Source: an uncultured Prevotellaceae bacterium (GTDB taxonomy: Bacteria > Bacteroidota > Bacteroidia > Bacteroidales > Bacteroidaceae). Taken from it: a stretch of 29,057 nucleotides of DNA. The DNA is taken from the NCBI GenBank assembly GCA_937915745.1, contig CALGGJ010000081.1, forward strand, positions 1 to 29,057, written 5' to 3'. Within the stretch, counting starts at the first letter, position 1, and every line of letters starts with the position of its first letter. Made by a program: the position numbers and the translations under genes. Below are positions 16,971 to 24,448 of this stretch, one piece after another. The notes beneath the pieces are model-generated. The model saw only the letters and a list, made by a program, of their open reading frames with translations, made no database searches and had not been told where the DNA came from.

Positions 16971-17717
16971 TCATGGCTCATCGGTTTCTTCATCTACAGC
17001 CTCTGTTCCACCATACTGATTACCCTCCACTTGTCTCATGTATGCTGCGACAAGTCGGTTCGACTTGAATGTCACAGGTGCTTGCGAATATATCTCATCG
17101 ATTTGAGGTGTGGTTGTTGCAAATCCGAACCATGCCTGCGCCTCATAACACAGACGCATGAACCATGTTATACCAAGAGGGTTATCGAAATTATCCATCA
17201 CAAACCGTGTTTCGAGTTTGTCGAGCTCGCCATGCAGACGCAACTCTTCAGCTCCAAGCTCTTGCATGATTTCCTCCTGTGTATATCCATCCAGGTACAT
17301 AAGGCTCTCGCGATTAGGCAAATCATCAAACAGAAATTGGAGTGAATCGCGCTTGCTGAGGAAGACGTAAAGGCGATCGTTGAGTGGTGTACCTGCAATC
17401 TTCACTACATTATTTGCAATACTGACTGACACGTGTCCCTGTTCGAGTACCATAGGAAAGTTATCGGCCCCAAGGTAGAGCATCACCACCATGGTAGAAT
17501 CTATATTTCCTGTCATGGCGAATTTGCCGTGTAATATTTCACACGAATCGATTGAGAGGAAGTTTGCGTCTGTGGCACTAGGTTCAAACTGCTTGATATA
17601 TGCCACCGTTCCATCTTGTATGTACTGCGATGTGTTGCCCTCTATCATGTATTTGTCGGTACATGATGCAAAAAAGAGCGCCACAAGTGTTGCTAAGATT
17701 AGATTCTTATATATCAT
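16971..17717 (-). CDS. DUF4369 domain lipoprotein
   Basis: A 248-residue exported lipoprotein. Residues 1-18 form a hydrophobic signal followed by the lipobox FFASC with Cys19. The next 100 residues resemble DUF4369 (GTVAYIKQFEPS, IDSCEILHGKFAMTGNIDST, LGADNFPMVLEQGHVSVSI, AGTPLNDRLYVFLSKRD). DUF4369 is often fused to a thioredoxin-like domain in Bacteroidetes, but none is present here. The rest is helical, with an acidic C-terminus. The function is unknown; it is probably attached to an envelope membrane. It is bracketed by array D (ending 3 bp before its ATG) and array C (downstream). Confidence 0.85.
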   Translation of the reverse strand: MIYKNLILATLVALFFASCTDKYMIEGNTSQYIQDGTVAYIKQFEPSATDANFLSIDSCEILHGKFAMTGNIDSTMVVMLYLGADNFPMVLEQGHVSVSIANNVVKIAGTPLNDRLYVFLSKRDSLQFLFDDLPNRESLMYLDGYTQEEIMQELGAEELRLHGELDKLETRFVMDNFDNPLGITWFMRLCYEAQAWFGFATTTPQIDEIYSQAPVTFKSNRLVAAYMRQVEGNQYGGTEAVDEETDEP

Positions 17718-17720
17718 TCT

Positions 17721-17786
17721 TTAATATCTTATATACCTTTCCTTAATATCTCATGCACCTTTCTTTAATATCTCATGCACCTTTCA
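17721..17786 (-). repeat. Tandem repeat array D (22-bp unit) abutting a start codon
   Basis: Three 22-bp units (17721-17742, 17743-17764, 17765-17786) and a partial fourth end only 3 bp upstream of the lipoprotein ATG. On the minus strand the two distal units contain AAAGGTGCATGAGATATTAA, which includes a purine-rich AAAGG and a complete mini-ORF ATG-AGA-TAT-TAA. The gene-proximal unit has ATATAAG in place of the ATG. The array must be part of the lipoprotein mRNA leader. The remaining gap up to 17866 shows no promoter match. Confidence 0.88.
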
Positions 17787-17866
17787 TTAATGCTATTTGT
17801 CTTGTGCCTATGGTTGAATTTGGCTGTTATGGACCTTCTATATGCTTTTGCTTAATGATATCAACC

Positions 17867-19051
17867 TTAGAGCATATAGTCGAGATGCCACCATAGTGTG
17901 GTTCCGAACTGTCGGCGAAGGCGATTGGCCCGCAGCAAAGAATCGGTTTCTGTATCACGTGTATTTATGTAGTCCCAATAATTGGCGAGCATGAGGGTAT
18001 CAGCAAATTTAGAGAGAGAATCCTTGCTTATTGCACTTGCCTGCAGCAACAATGCTTCGCGATAGGCCCGCGGCATAGTTGTCACTACCGACGGTTCAGA
18101 CAGTTCGGGATGATATTTCTTGACAAAAGAGTTGAATCCTCGCAAATCGCCTTGCAGCAATTTGCTCGACAACACGTAGTCTCCCAACAATGCATTGTTG
18201 CTGGTTGCCGGGTTGTGACGAAGCAGGTCGAGATACTGGTCAACGTTGTTTACTGAGCTGTTTGCCCATGCTCCCAACGATTCTTGTATATCTTTCGATG
18301 TAAATCGTGAAAGACGGGTACTTGTGTCGTCAAACAGAATAAGCGAACGCTCGGCAAATGGCTGTGGATAGTCGAACAGCCTTTCTCCTAACAATCCTTG
18401 TCGTGCAAGTGCGTACATCCGAAGTTGGTTAAGCCGTGGCGACACTTCGAGCGACTTGTCACCGACATGGCTTGCGCCTTCATAATCGCCTTCTATCAGG
18501 AGTTGTTCTGCTTTCAGTTCGTATAGATATGCGTCGTGCGCCGATGCATTGTTGCCACATAGCAGCATCATGATGAGTAAAGTGGCAAAGTTGGTCCACA
18601 GATACCGACCGATTGTGTAGTCGCCCTGTGCTATGCTTGCATCGGGCATCCTGCGCATCAGCATTAGGAATGCTACATATACTGCTGCAAACACTGGTAA
18701 TATCCACAACCACGAGCCGAATGTGAAGTGCTGAATGGTGTTGCGGCTAAGGCTTGTGAGTACTGCAAGTAGTACAAATGACGGTGCATATGTGAATGCA
18801 TACCATCGTCCCGACAGGTATGGCAATTTGCTTACCAGATGTTGTATGAGCATGAGTATGGCTGTTATTATAATTGCGCCTATGAGTCGTGAATATGTTG
18901 TAATCCCGCCCGAGAATACGTATTGGGCGGCAGCAAGCACGTAGCCTTGTATCGTATATAGATAGAAGAACGAAAATAGGGCGAACAATGCTGCACACGA
19001 TATACGTATGAGGTTTGAGATGGCAATCGGTATGGGATTATTGTAATTCAT
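17867..19051 (-). CDS. Membrane protein with C-terminal TPR-like region (DUF6057-like)
   Basis: A 394-residue protein. The N-terminal part (about 1-170) has roughly five transmembrane segments (for example LIRISCAALFALFSFFYLYT and LWILPVFAAVYVAFLMLM). A soluble helical domain follows (AEQLLIEGDYEGASHVGDKSLEVSPRL is TPR-like, key residues GDYEGA and SPRL), presumably outside the cytoplasmic membrane. I believe this is the family called DUF6057 in Bacteroidetes, but I am not sure of the number. The family function is unknown. It starts 21 bp after glgB in the same operon. The glgB stop is followed by a motif (CACATACAGCCGC) that also follows the yhcH-like gene. Confidence 0.75.
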   Translation of the reverse strand: MNYNNPIPIAISNLIRISCAALFALFSFFYLYTIQGYVLAAAQYVFSGGITTYSRLIGAIIITAILMLIQHLVSKLPYLSGRWYAFTYAPSFVLLAVLTSLSRNTIQHFTFGSWLWILPVFAAVYVAFLMLMRRMPDASIAQGDYTIGRYLWTNFATLLIMMLLCGNNASAHDAYLYELKAEQLLIEGDYEGASHVGDKSLEVSPRLNQLRMYALARQGLLGERLFDYPQPFAERSLILFDDTSTRLSRFTSKDIQESLGAWANSSVNNVDQYLDLLRHNPATSNNALLGDYVLSSKLLQGDLRGFNSFVKKYHPELSEPSVVTTMPRAYREALLLQASAISKDSLSKFADTLMLANYWDYINTRDTETDSLLRANRLRRQFGTTLWWHLDYML

Positions 19052-19059
19052 TGTGTGAT

Positions 19060-19075
19060 GCGGCTGTATGTGTTA
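19060..19075 (-). repeat. Intercistronic motif, copy 2 (after glgB)
   Basis: On the minus strand the glgB stop codon begins the motif TAACACATACAGCCGC. The same 16 bp with one change follow the yhcH-like gene at 21115-21100. Here the next ATG comes 8 bp after the motif. Confidence 0.6.
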
Positions 19076-21097
19076 TTGTTTTTTCAGCACTACAGCTGTA
19101 CGCGCCGGTAAATACAATTGGAGCCATCCTTTGTGCTGACGTCTGTATAGTTGGTCGCTTGTAGTGAAGTGTTCTATGCTGATGTCGTCAAGGTCGTTTC
19201 CTCCAAATGAGCTTGAGTCGGTATTGAGTACTACTCGGTATGAACCTTCCTTGACAAGGAATCCATAGTCGGTGTATGAGCGGTCGGGGCTGAAGTTGAA
19301 TACGAACAAAAGGTCCCCGCGCGTATATGCGAGTACTTGATCACCGTCGTTGTGCCATACTTCTTGCACTTTTGTGCGTTGGAAGCCTCGTGTTCCGCCT
19401 ATGAGGTGTATCATTGCCGAGTCGAAATCGCCCAGGTAGTGGTAGCAGAGTTCATGGTTATCGACCAGATTCCATTGGCGGCGTGCATATTTGTGACTCC
19501 ATCCGTTGCCTTCACGCGGGAAGTCTATCCACTCCGGGTGACCGTATTCGTTGCCCATGAAGTTGAGATAACCTCCGTTGATGGTTGATGCGGTGAGCAG
19601 TCGTATCATCTTGTGGAGTGCGATACCTCGGTTTACGGTAAAGTTTTCGTCGCCTTTGCGGAAGTGCCAGTACATGTCGGCATCGATAAGCCTGAAGATT
19701 ATGGTTTTGTCGCCCACAAGTGCCTGGTCATGGCTTTCGGCATAGCTGATGGTTTTTTCGTCGGCACGTCGGTTTGTTGTTTCCCAAAACATTGACGATG
19801 GTTTCCAGTCTTCGTCTTTTAGTTCTTTTATTGTTTTTATCCAATAGTCAGGGATATTCATCGCCATGCGGTAATCGAATCCGTAGCCGCCTTTGTCGAA
19901 TGGTGCGGCGAGTCCTGGCATACCGCTCACTTCCTCGGCAATTGTTATTGCGTGTGGGTTGACTTCGTGTATGAGCAGGTTGGCCAGTGTGAGGTATGCT
20001 ATTGCATTGTCGTCTTCGTGTCCGTTGTAGTAGTCGGCATATCCGCCGAATGCCTCGCCGAGTCCGTGGCTGTAGTACAGCATACTGGTTACTCCGTCGA
20101 AACGGTATCCGTCGAAGTGGAATTCTTCGAGCCAGTATTTGCAGTTGCTCAGCAGGTAGTGTATTACTTCGTTCTTGCCGTAGTCGAAGCATAGGCTGTC
20201 CCAGGCAGGATGTTCGCGTCGGTCGCCTTGCATGAAGTATTGGCATGGGTCGCCTGCAAAGTTGCCGAGGCCCTCCATTTCGTTTTTTACGGCGTGTGAG
20301 TGTACGATATCCATGATTACTGCCACTCCTGCTTTGTGTGCCTCGTCTATCAGTTCTTTCAGTTCTTCTGGAGTTCCAAACCGGCTTGATGGTGCGAAGA
20401 AGTTGCTCACATGGTAGCCGAAACTGCCGTAATACGGGTGTTCGGCTATTGCCATGATTTGTATGCAGTTGTAGCCGTCGGCTATGATGCGTGGCAGTAT
20501 GTTGTCTTTGAATTCGGTGTATGTCCCTACTTTTTCTGCATCTTGTGCCATGCCTATATGGCATTCGTAGATGAGCAACGGTGAGGTGTTTGGCCTGAAT
20601 TTCTTCACTTTCCATTTGTATGGTGTCGGAGCCCACACTTGTGCCGAGAATATTTTTGTATTGTCGTCTTGTACCACTCGGTTGGCCCATGCGGGTATGC
20701 GTTCACCCTCGCCTCCATTCCAGTGAATGCGCAGTTTGAACAGGTCTCCGTGTTTCATTGCGCGTTCTGGCAGTTTTATTTCCCATACACCGTCATTTTT
20801 TGCCTTCAGGCCATACTGCGGCATTTCCGACCATGAGTTGAAATCGCCCACTATGTATATTGCGGTTGCGTTTGGTGCCCACTCGCGCAGCACCCATCCG
20901 CTGTCGGTATGGTGGAGTCCGAAGTAGAGGTAGCCGTCGGCGAAGTCGGTGAGTGGTTGTCGGCAGTTTCGGGTCAGTTCGTTCAGCTTGTCTATTGCGT
21001 GTTGGTGCCGGCCGCTGATGGCTGGCTCAAAAGGCTGTAGCCACGGATCGTCCTTGACCAAGCCTATCGTTTCGGGGTGGGATGTTTTTTTGGTCAT
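19073..21097 (-). CDS. glgB: 1,4-alpha-glucan branching enzyme GlgB
   Basis: GlgB introduces alpha-1,6 branches into glycogen by transglycosylation in the cytoplasm. The 674-residue protein begins with an N-terminal CBM48 domain (DSGWVLREWAPNATAIYIVGDF, key residues REWAPNA and GDFN). A GH13 barrel follows, with the nucleophile Asp334 in FDGYRFDGVTSML, the acid/base region AEEVSGMPG at about 387-395, and the third acidic residue Asp457 in AESHDQALVGDK. A C-terminal beta domain ends LPARTAVVLKKQ. The arrangement resembles the eukaryotic/Bacteroidetes branching-enzyme type, matching the GT3 synthase elsewhere in the window. It lies 15 bp after the yhcH-like gene and 21 bp before the DUF6057-like gene, so it is part of a minus-strand operon. 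Confidence 0.97.
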   Translation of the reverse strand: MTKKTSHPETIGLVKDDPWLQPFEPAISGRHQHAIDKLNELTRNCRQPLTDFADGYLYFGLHHTDSGWVLREWAPNATAIYIVGDFNSWSEMPQYGLKAKNDGVWEIKLPERAMKHGDLFKLRIHWNGGEGERIPAWANRVVQDDNTKIFSAQVWAPTPYKWKVKKFRPNTSPLLIYECHIGMAQDAEKVGTYTEFKDNILPRIIADGYNCIQIMAIAEHPYYGSFGYHVSNFFAPSSRFGTPEELKELIDEAHKAGVAVIMDIVHSHAVKNEMEGLGNFAGDPCQYFMQGDRREHPAWDSLCFDYGKNEVIHYLLSNCKYWLEEFHFDGYRFDGVTSMLYYSHGLGEAFGGYADYYNGHEDDNAIAYLTLANLLIHEVNPHAITIAEEVSGMPGLAAPFDKGGYGFDYRMAMNIPDYWIKTIKELKDEDWKPSSMFWETTNRRADEKTISYAESHDQALVGDKTIIFRLIDADMYWHFRKGDENFTVNRGIALHKMIRLLTASTINGGYLNFMGNEYGHPEWIDFPREGNGWSHKYARRQWNLVDNHELCYHYLGDFDSAMIHLIGGTRGFQRTKVQEVWHNDGDQVLAYTRGDLLFVFNFSPDRSYTDYGFLVKEGSYRVVLNTDSSSFGGNDLDDISIEHFTTSDQLYRRQHKGWLQLYLPARTAVVLKKQ

Positions 21098-21099
21098 AA

Positions 21100-21115
21100 G
21101 CGGTTGTATGTGTTA
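21100..21115 (-). repeat. Intercistronic motif, copy 1 (after the yhcH-like gene)
   Basis: On the minus strand the yhcH-like stop codon begins TAACACATACAACCGC, one base different from the copy after glgB. A third junction, after the MORN gene, starts TAACACA and then diverges. The glgB ATG follows 2 bp after this copy. Confidence 0.6.
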
Positions 21116-21556
21116 TGCCTTCACCTTGAATATGAGTTTCTTTATTTCGGATGCTTGGCTTATGCATGGTGCATGTCCGTCGGAAGGGAAGAAGATTGCA
21201 AACATGCCGGGATGGACGGTGATATACTGGCTCGGTGTCTGGTCGTAGAATGTGATGTCGTTGTCGGCATTGTATGGTTGCGGTTTCAGTTGTGTGCGTG
21301 GTGTGTATCCCATTGTCTCGGCTGTGTTCAGGGGTATCTGTATGTCGAGCATACAGTCGTGGGTTTCGAGGCGTGCCTCGGCTGGTGTCTTGCCTTTGGC
21401 TGTTGTCGCATTCACAAACAGGTCGTTGCCGTTGATGGTGTGTTTGCCTTCGGGCAGGGTGTTGAGGTCGTGGGTCTGTATGAATTCGGCCACGGTCCTG
21501 AACAGTGGATTCAGTGTGATGTAGTTGCTGAAATTTGATAATGAATCGAGTATCAT
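21113..21556 (-). CDS. YhcH/YjgK/YiaL family protein
   Basis: A 147-residue cupin-like protein of the YhcH/YjgK/YiaL (DUF386) family. Visible features are MILDSLSNFSNYI at the start, GKHTINGNDLFVN, LETHDCMLDIQIPL, and a metal-site-like end HPGMFAIFFPSDGHAPCI. Family members are linked to sugar metabolism (sialic acid or other sugar anomers), but the substrate here is unknown. It lies 27 bp after the MORN gene and 15 bp before glgB, so it is probably expressed with the branching enzyme. Confidence 0.9.
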   Translation of the reverse strand: MILDSLSNFSNYITLNPLFRTVAEFIQTHDLNTLPEGKHTINGNDLFVNATTAKGKTPAEARLETHDCMLDIQIPLNTAETMGYTPRTQLKPQPYNADNDITFYDQTPSQYITVHPGMFAIFFPSDGHAPCISQASEIKKLIFKVKA

Positions 21557-21583
21557 GATGATTTTGTTTTGATTGTTTCTGTG

Positions 21584-22708
21584 TTACTGCAGTGTTTCGA
21601 TTGCACCGCGTTTGTAGTAGCCTTTGCGTATGGTTTTTCCGTTGCGGTCTTTTTCGACGAATGCTCCGTCGCGCAAGTCGTTGACGTATGTGCCTTCGAA
21701 ACGGTTGCCGTCGGCATCTTCTTCTATTCCCTTGCCGTTGCGCATGCCGTTTTGGAACACGCCTTTGAACTTCGTTCCGTCAATCATGCGCAGCACTCCC
21801 TCGCCATGCATCTCGCCGTTGGCCCAGCTGCCGTCATACACGTCGCCTTCTTTATTGGTATATTTACCGCTGCCTTGCTGATGGTTTTCTGACCAGTAGC
21901 CTGCGTAGATAGAGCCATCGGCCCATGTGTAGGTCCCAAATCCGTCCATGAGTCCGTTCTTGAATGTACCTACATATTTTCCGCCGTCGGCATAGGTAAA
22001 GATTCCCTGTCCCTGGCGTTTGCCCTGCACATAGTCGCCCTCATATACATCGCCGTTGCGGAATGTGTAGATGCCTTTGCCGTCCATCATGTCGTGTTTC
22101 CACTGGCCCTTATATACATCGCCGTTGGCATAGTTGTAAGAGCCATACCCTTCGCGCATGTCACCACTCATGTCGCCATAGTATGTAGTGCCGTCGCCCC
22201 AGTCAAACAGGCCTTTGCCTTCCTTGCGGTCGGCCTTCCACGCTCCGCGGTAGAACGCTCCGTTGGCCCAGGTGTATGTTCCTTCGCCCTCGCGCATGTC
22301 TTGATGCCAGTCGCCCACATATTTGTCGCCGTTGTGGTAGTACATGATGCCCTGGCCCTCCTGATAGTCGGTGTACCACAGGCCTTCGTAACGGTTGCCG
22401 TTGGCAAAGGTATATGTGCCGCGGCCATGCTGGTGGTCGTTCATCCACGAACCCTCGTATTTCTCACCATCGGTGAACGAATAGGTGCCCTCGCCCTGAC
22501 GTTTCCCTTTCACGTATTCGCCCTCATAGGTGTCGCCTGTCATAAATGTGGTCTTACCCTTGCCGTTTGGCTTGCCCCCCGACAGTTCGCCATTATATAT
22601 CCCACCGTCTTTTGGGAAAGTATAGCGACCTACCACGGTTTTCTGACCCATGGCAGTTGCACACACCCCGAGCATGAGGCCTATGAATATGTATCCTCGT
22701 CTTGTCAT
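21584..22708 (-). CDS. Exported MORN-repeat protein
   Basis: From the ATG at 22708 the protein has 374 residues. A signal peptide (MTRRGYIFIGLMLGVCATAMG) precedes about 14 MORN repeats of 23 residues each (pattern YEG-W-GK-GEGTY-F-NGD). MORN repeats form elongated beta structures that bind lipids, proteins or glycans; the role here is unknown. The frame is open up to 22765, but the promoter boxes lie at 22735-22766, so those extra codons cannot be in this mRNA. A second ATG at 22726 would sit almost on the predicted transcription start. It is the first gene of the operon that contains glgB. The C-terminus ends in a diverged repeat (RDGAFVEKDRNGKTIRKG). Confidence 0.88.
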   Translation of the reverse strand: MTRRGYIFIGLMLGVCATAMGQKTVVGRYTFPKDGGIYNGELSGGKPNGKGKTTFMTGDTYEGEYVKGKRQGEGTYSFTDGEKYEGSWMNDHQHGRGTYTFANGNRYEGLWYTDYQEGQGIMYYHNGDKYVGDWHQDMREGEGTYTWANGAFYRGAWKADRKEGKGLFDWGDGTTYYGDMSGDMREGYGSYNYANGDVYKGQWKHDMMDGKGIYTFRNGDVYEGDYVQGKRQGQGIFTYADGGKYVGTFKNGLMDGFGTYTWADGSIYAGYWSENHQQGSGKYTNKEGDVYDGSWANGEMHGEGVLRMIDGTKFKGVFQNGMRNGKGIEEDADGNRFEGTYVNDLRDGAFVEKDRNGKTIRKGYYKRGAIETLQ

Positions 22709-22734
22709 ATTATACCGGTTTCTCATAATGACTA

Positions 22735-22790
22735 CAAAAGTAGGAATAAAATCCGACACCTCCAAACAGATTAAGATTTATTAAGATTTT
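22735..22790 (-). promoter_or_regulatory. MORN-glgB operon promoter with upstream direct repeat
   Basis: On the minus strand, TTTG (22766-22763), a 20-bp spacer and TACTTTTG (22742-22735) match the Bacteroidetes consensus. The predicted start of transcription is near 22730. Four bases upstream of the TTTG lies a 10-bp direct repeat (plus strand TTAAGATTTA at 22771-22780 and TTAAGATTTT at 22781-22790). It is phased on one face of the helix and is a candidate activator site. Confidence 0.75.
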
Positions 22791-22856
22791 TTCTTACAAA
22801 ACCTGCCCATCACCATCCGAAACAGCACCGCCAACTACACTTATACCGGCAAAAAC

Positions 22857-22887
22857 TTGCAGGGGTGGCACAAACTTCGTAACTTTG
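22857..22887 (+). promoter_or_regulatory. Promoter of the S1/P1 nuclease gene
   Basis: TTG (22857-22859), a 20-bp spacer, then TAACTTTG (22880-22887) give a good Bacteroidetes-type promoter. CTTTGC-ACA-GCAAAG makes a 6-bp dyad over the -7 box. Transcription should start near 22893, only a few bases before array E. Confidence 0.75.
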
Positions 22888-22899
22888 CACAGCAAAGCA

Positions 22900-22987
22900 T
22901 GAAATTGCGATTCCGCACTCGTGGGGACAAGACTCCGCACTCGTGGGGCCGAGACTCCGCACTCGTGGGGCCGAGACTCCGCACTCG
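22900..22987 (-). repeat. Tandem repeat array E (22-bp unit) in the nuclease 5' leader
   Basis: Four contiguous 22-bp units (22900-22921, 22922-22943, 22944-22965, 22966-22987). The last two are identical and the first is the most diverged. On the minus strand each contains CGAGTGCGGA, and three contain CGAGTGCGGAGTCT; GAGTGCGGAGTC matches GAGTGCGCAGTC of array B at 11 of 12 bases. The last two units can fold as CGAG-N8-CTCG, and the first as TGCG-N4-CGCA. The nuclease promoter reads straight into the array, so it should form most of the first 95 nt of that mRNA. Confidence 0.9.
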
Positions 22988-23042
22988 TAAAAACAGAAGC
23001 ATAAAACAACTGAACCACAAACAATAACCCACACCAACCCAC

Positions 23043-23816
23043 ATGATACAACGAGCATTAATCACCATCATTGCAGCCGTCACACTACAGACCCAATGCA
23101 TGGCCTGGGGCCAAAAAGGACACGACACCATATGCACCATAGCCGAACAACACCTCACACCACACACACGCCGACACATACACCGGCTGCTCAACGGCCA
23201 CAGCATAGTGTATTGGGCAAACTGGCTCGACAACGCAAGCCACACACCACAATACGCCTACAGCCTGACATGGCACTACAAAAACATAGACGCCAACCAG
23301 AAATACGACGACGTGCCGCCATTCGAAACCGGAGACATAATCACAGCCATAGACAAACAGACAACCACACTGAAAGGCAAAACACTCAGTAAAGAAGAAG
23401 AGGCACTGGCCCTCAAGATACTTATACACCTCATGGGCGACCTGCACCAACCCATGCACATGGGACACAAAACCGACCGCGGAGGCAACGAGGTGAAAAT
23501 CAAATTCTTCGGAGCCGACACCGACCTACACACCGTGTGGGACACCGACCTGGTAGAAGCCGCACACCGATGGAGCCACACCGAATGGGCCAGACAAACC
23601 GACCTCACAACAAAACAGACACGCAAACTCATCTCACAAGGCACCCCCGACGACTGGGCACGCGAAACACACCAGATAACCCGCCACGTTTACGACATCA
23701 CCCCCGAAGGCACCAACATATCCTACGACTACGTAGCAGCCGCAACACCAATCATCGAACAACAACTGCTCAAAGCAGGAATCAGACTTGCAGCACTGCT
23801 CAACCATATATATTAA
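23043..23816 (+). CDS. S1/P1 family zinc nuclease, exported
   Basis: S1/P1 nucleases are trinuclear-zinc enzymes that degrade single-stranded nucleic acids outside the cytoplasm. The 257-residue protein has a signal peptide (1-21, ending QCMA) so that the mature protein starts at Trp22; in this family the N-terminal Trp itself binds zinc. WGQKGH (22-27), a DNAS segment near residue 63, LTWHYKN, HLMGDLHQPMH and LHTVWDTDLV supply the remaining His/Asp ligands, so the active site appears intact. The leader is about 150 nt and contains array E. Coding-strand composition is strongly A/C-rich like the neighbouring plus-strand genes. Confidence 0.93.
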   Translation: MIQRALITIIAAVTLQTQCMAWGQKGHDTICTIAEQHLTPHTRRHIHRLLNGHSIVYWANWLDNASHTPQYAYSLTWHYKNIDANQKYDDVPPFETGDIITAIDKQTTTLKGKTLSKEEEALALKILIHLMGDLHQPMHMGHKTDRGGNEVKIKFFGADTDLHTVWDTDLVEAAHRWSHTEWARQTDLTTKQTRKLISQGTPDDWARETHQITRHVYDITPEGTNISYDYVAAATPIIEQQLLKAGIRLAALLNHIY

Positions 23817-23873
23817 AGACAAAACAACAAAGACCAACGATTCCATCACCGACAAAAATGCCGATAGAATTGC

Positions 23874-23900
23874 AAAAACAAACGCTATCAATTTGTTTTT
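23874..23900 (+). terminator. Possible AT-rich terminator after the nuclease gene
   Basis: AAAAACAAA (23874-23882) and TTTGTTTTT (23892-23900) form a perfect 9-bp stem with a 9-nt loop, and the 3' arm is itself T-rich. It lies about 60 bp after the nuclease stop. The stem is weak, so this is tentative. Confidence 0.4.
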
Positions 23901-23931
23901 CATATTTTTATCAATAAAAAATCAAAAAAAA

Positions 23932-23963
23932 TTTTTCAGATTAAACGGAAAGTGCTAACTTTG
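23932..23963 (+). promoter_or_regulatory. Promoter of the HU gene
   Basis: A TTTTT block (23932-23936), a 19-bp spacer, then TAACTTTG (23956-23963) match the Bacteroidetes pattern, with a weaker upstream box. Transcription would start near 23969, giving a leader of about 100 nt. Poly-A/poly-T tracts upstream may act as an enhancing element. Confidence 0.65.
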
Positions 23964-24072
23964 CAAGCCGTTTGCAAAACAAAACCGACAACGCAACGAC
24001 GCAAAACAAACATAAAGACACATCAAAACAATACACTAAAATAATTTATTAACAAATAAAAAATTACTAACA

Positions 24073-24345
24073 ATGACTAAAGCAGACATCGTTACAAAAA
24101 TCTCTGAAGAAACCGGAGTTGACAAAGACGCGGTTCTCACAGTAATCGAAGCCTTCATGGCCACAGTAAAGAACAGCCTCGCAAGCGGCAACCAAGTATT
24201 CCTCCGCGGCTTCGGCTCATTCATCATCAAGACCCGCAAGCAGAAAATAGCCCGCAACATATCAAAGAACACATCACTCGTCATACCACAGCACAACATA
24301 CCGGCATTCAAGCCTGCAAAGACATTTGCCAAACTCATAAAGTAA
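24073..24345 (+). CDS. HU family DNA-binding protein
   Basis: A 90-residue histone-like protein of the HU/IHF family that binds and bends DNA in the nucleoid. The start MTKADIVTKISEETGVDKDAV gives the dimerisation helices (key residues TKADIV and VDKDAV). The beta-arm region includes FLRGFGSFIIKTRKQKIARNI and the tip with the usual proline (NIPAFKPAKTFAKLI at the C-terminus). Length and motifs are canonical. No promoter is visible between it and the next two genes, so an HU / small basic protein / rng transcript is possible. Confidence 0.95.
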   Translation: MTKADIVTKISEETGVDKDAVLTVIEAFMATVKNSLASGNQVFLRGFGSFIIKTRKQKIARNISKNTSLVIPQHNIPAFKPAKTFAKLIK

Positions 24346-24448
24346 GGCAGACACCGCACCGACAGAAAAACAAGGCCCGGCACAGACAGCGAGCCACACA
24401 TTAAATAAATAAATTACAAAAACAACCAACAATAAAAAAATTAAGACT

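Noticed and set aside
19848..20690. A 280-codon minus-strand frame with many Arg codons
   Set aside because: It lies inside glgB in another frame; glgB motifs are intact throughout.
22094..22774. A 226-codon open frame on the plus strand
   Set aside because: It is antisense to the MORN repeats; the repetitive sequence keeps the frame open, and it crosses the MORN promoter.
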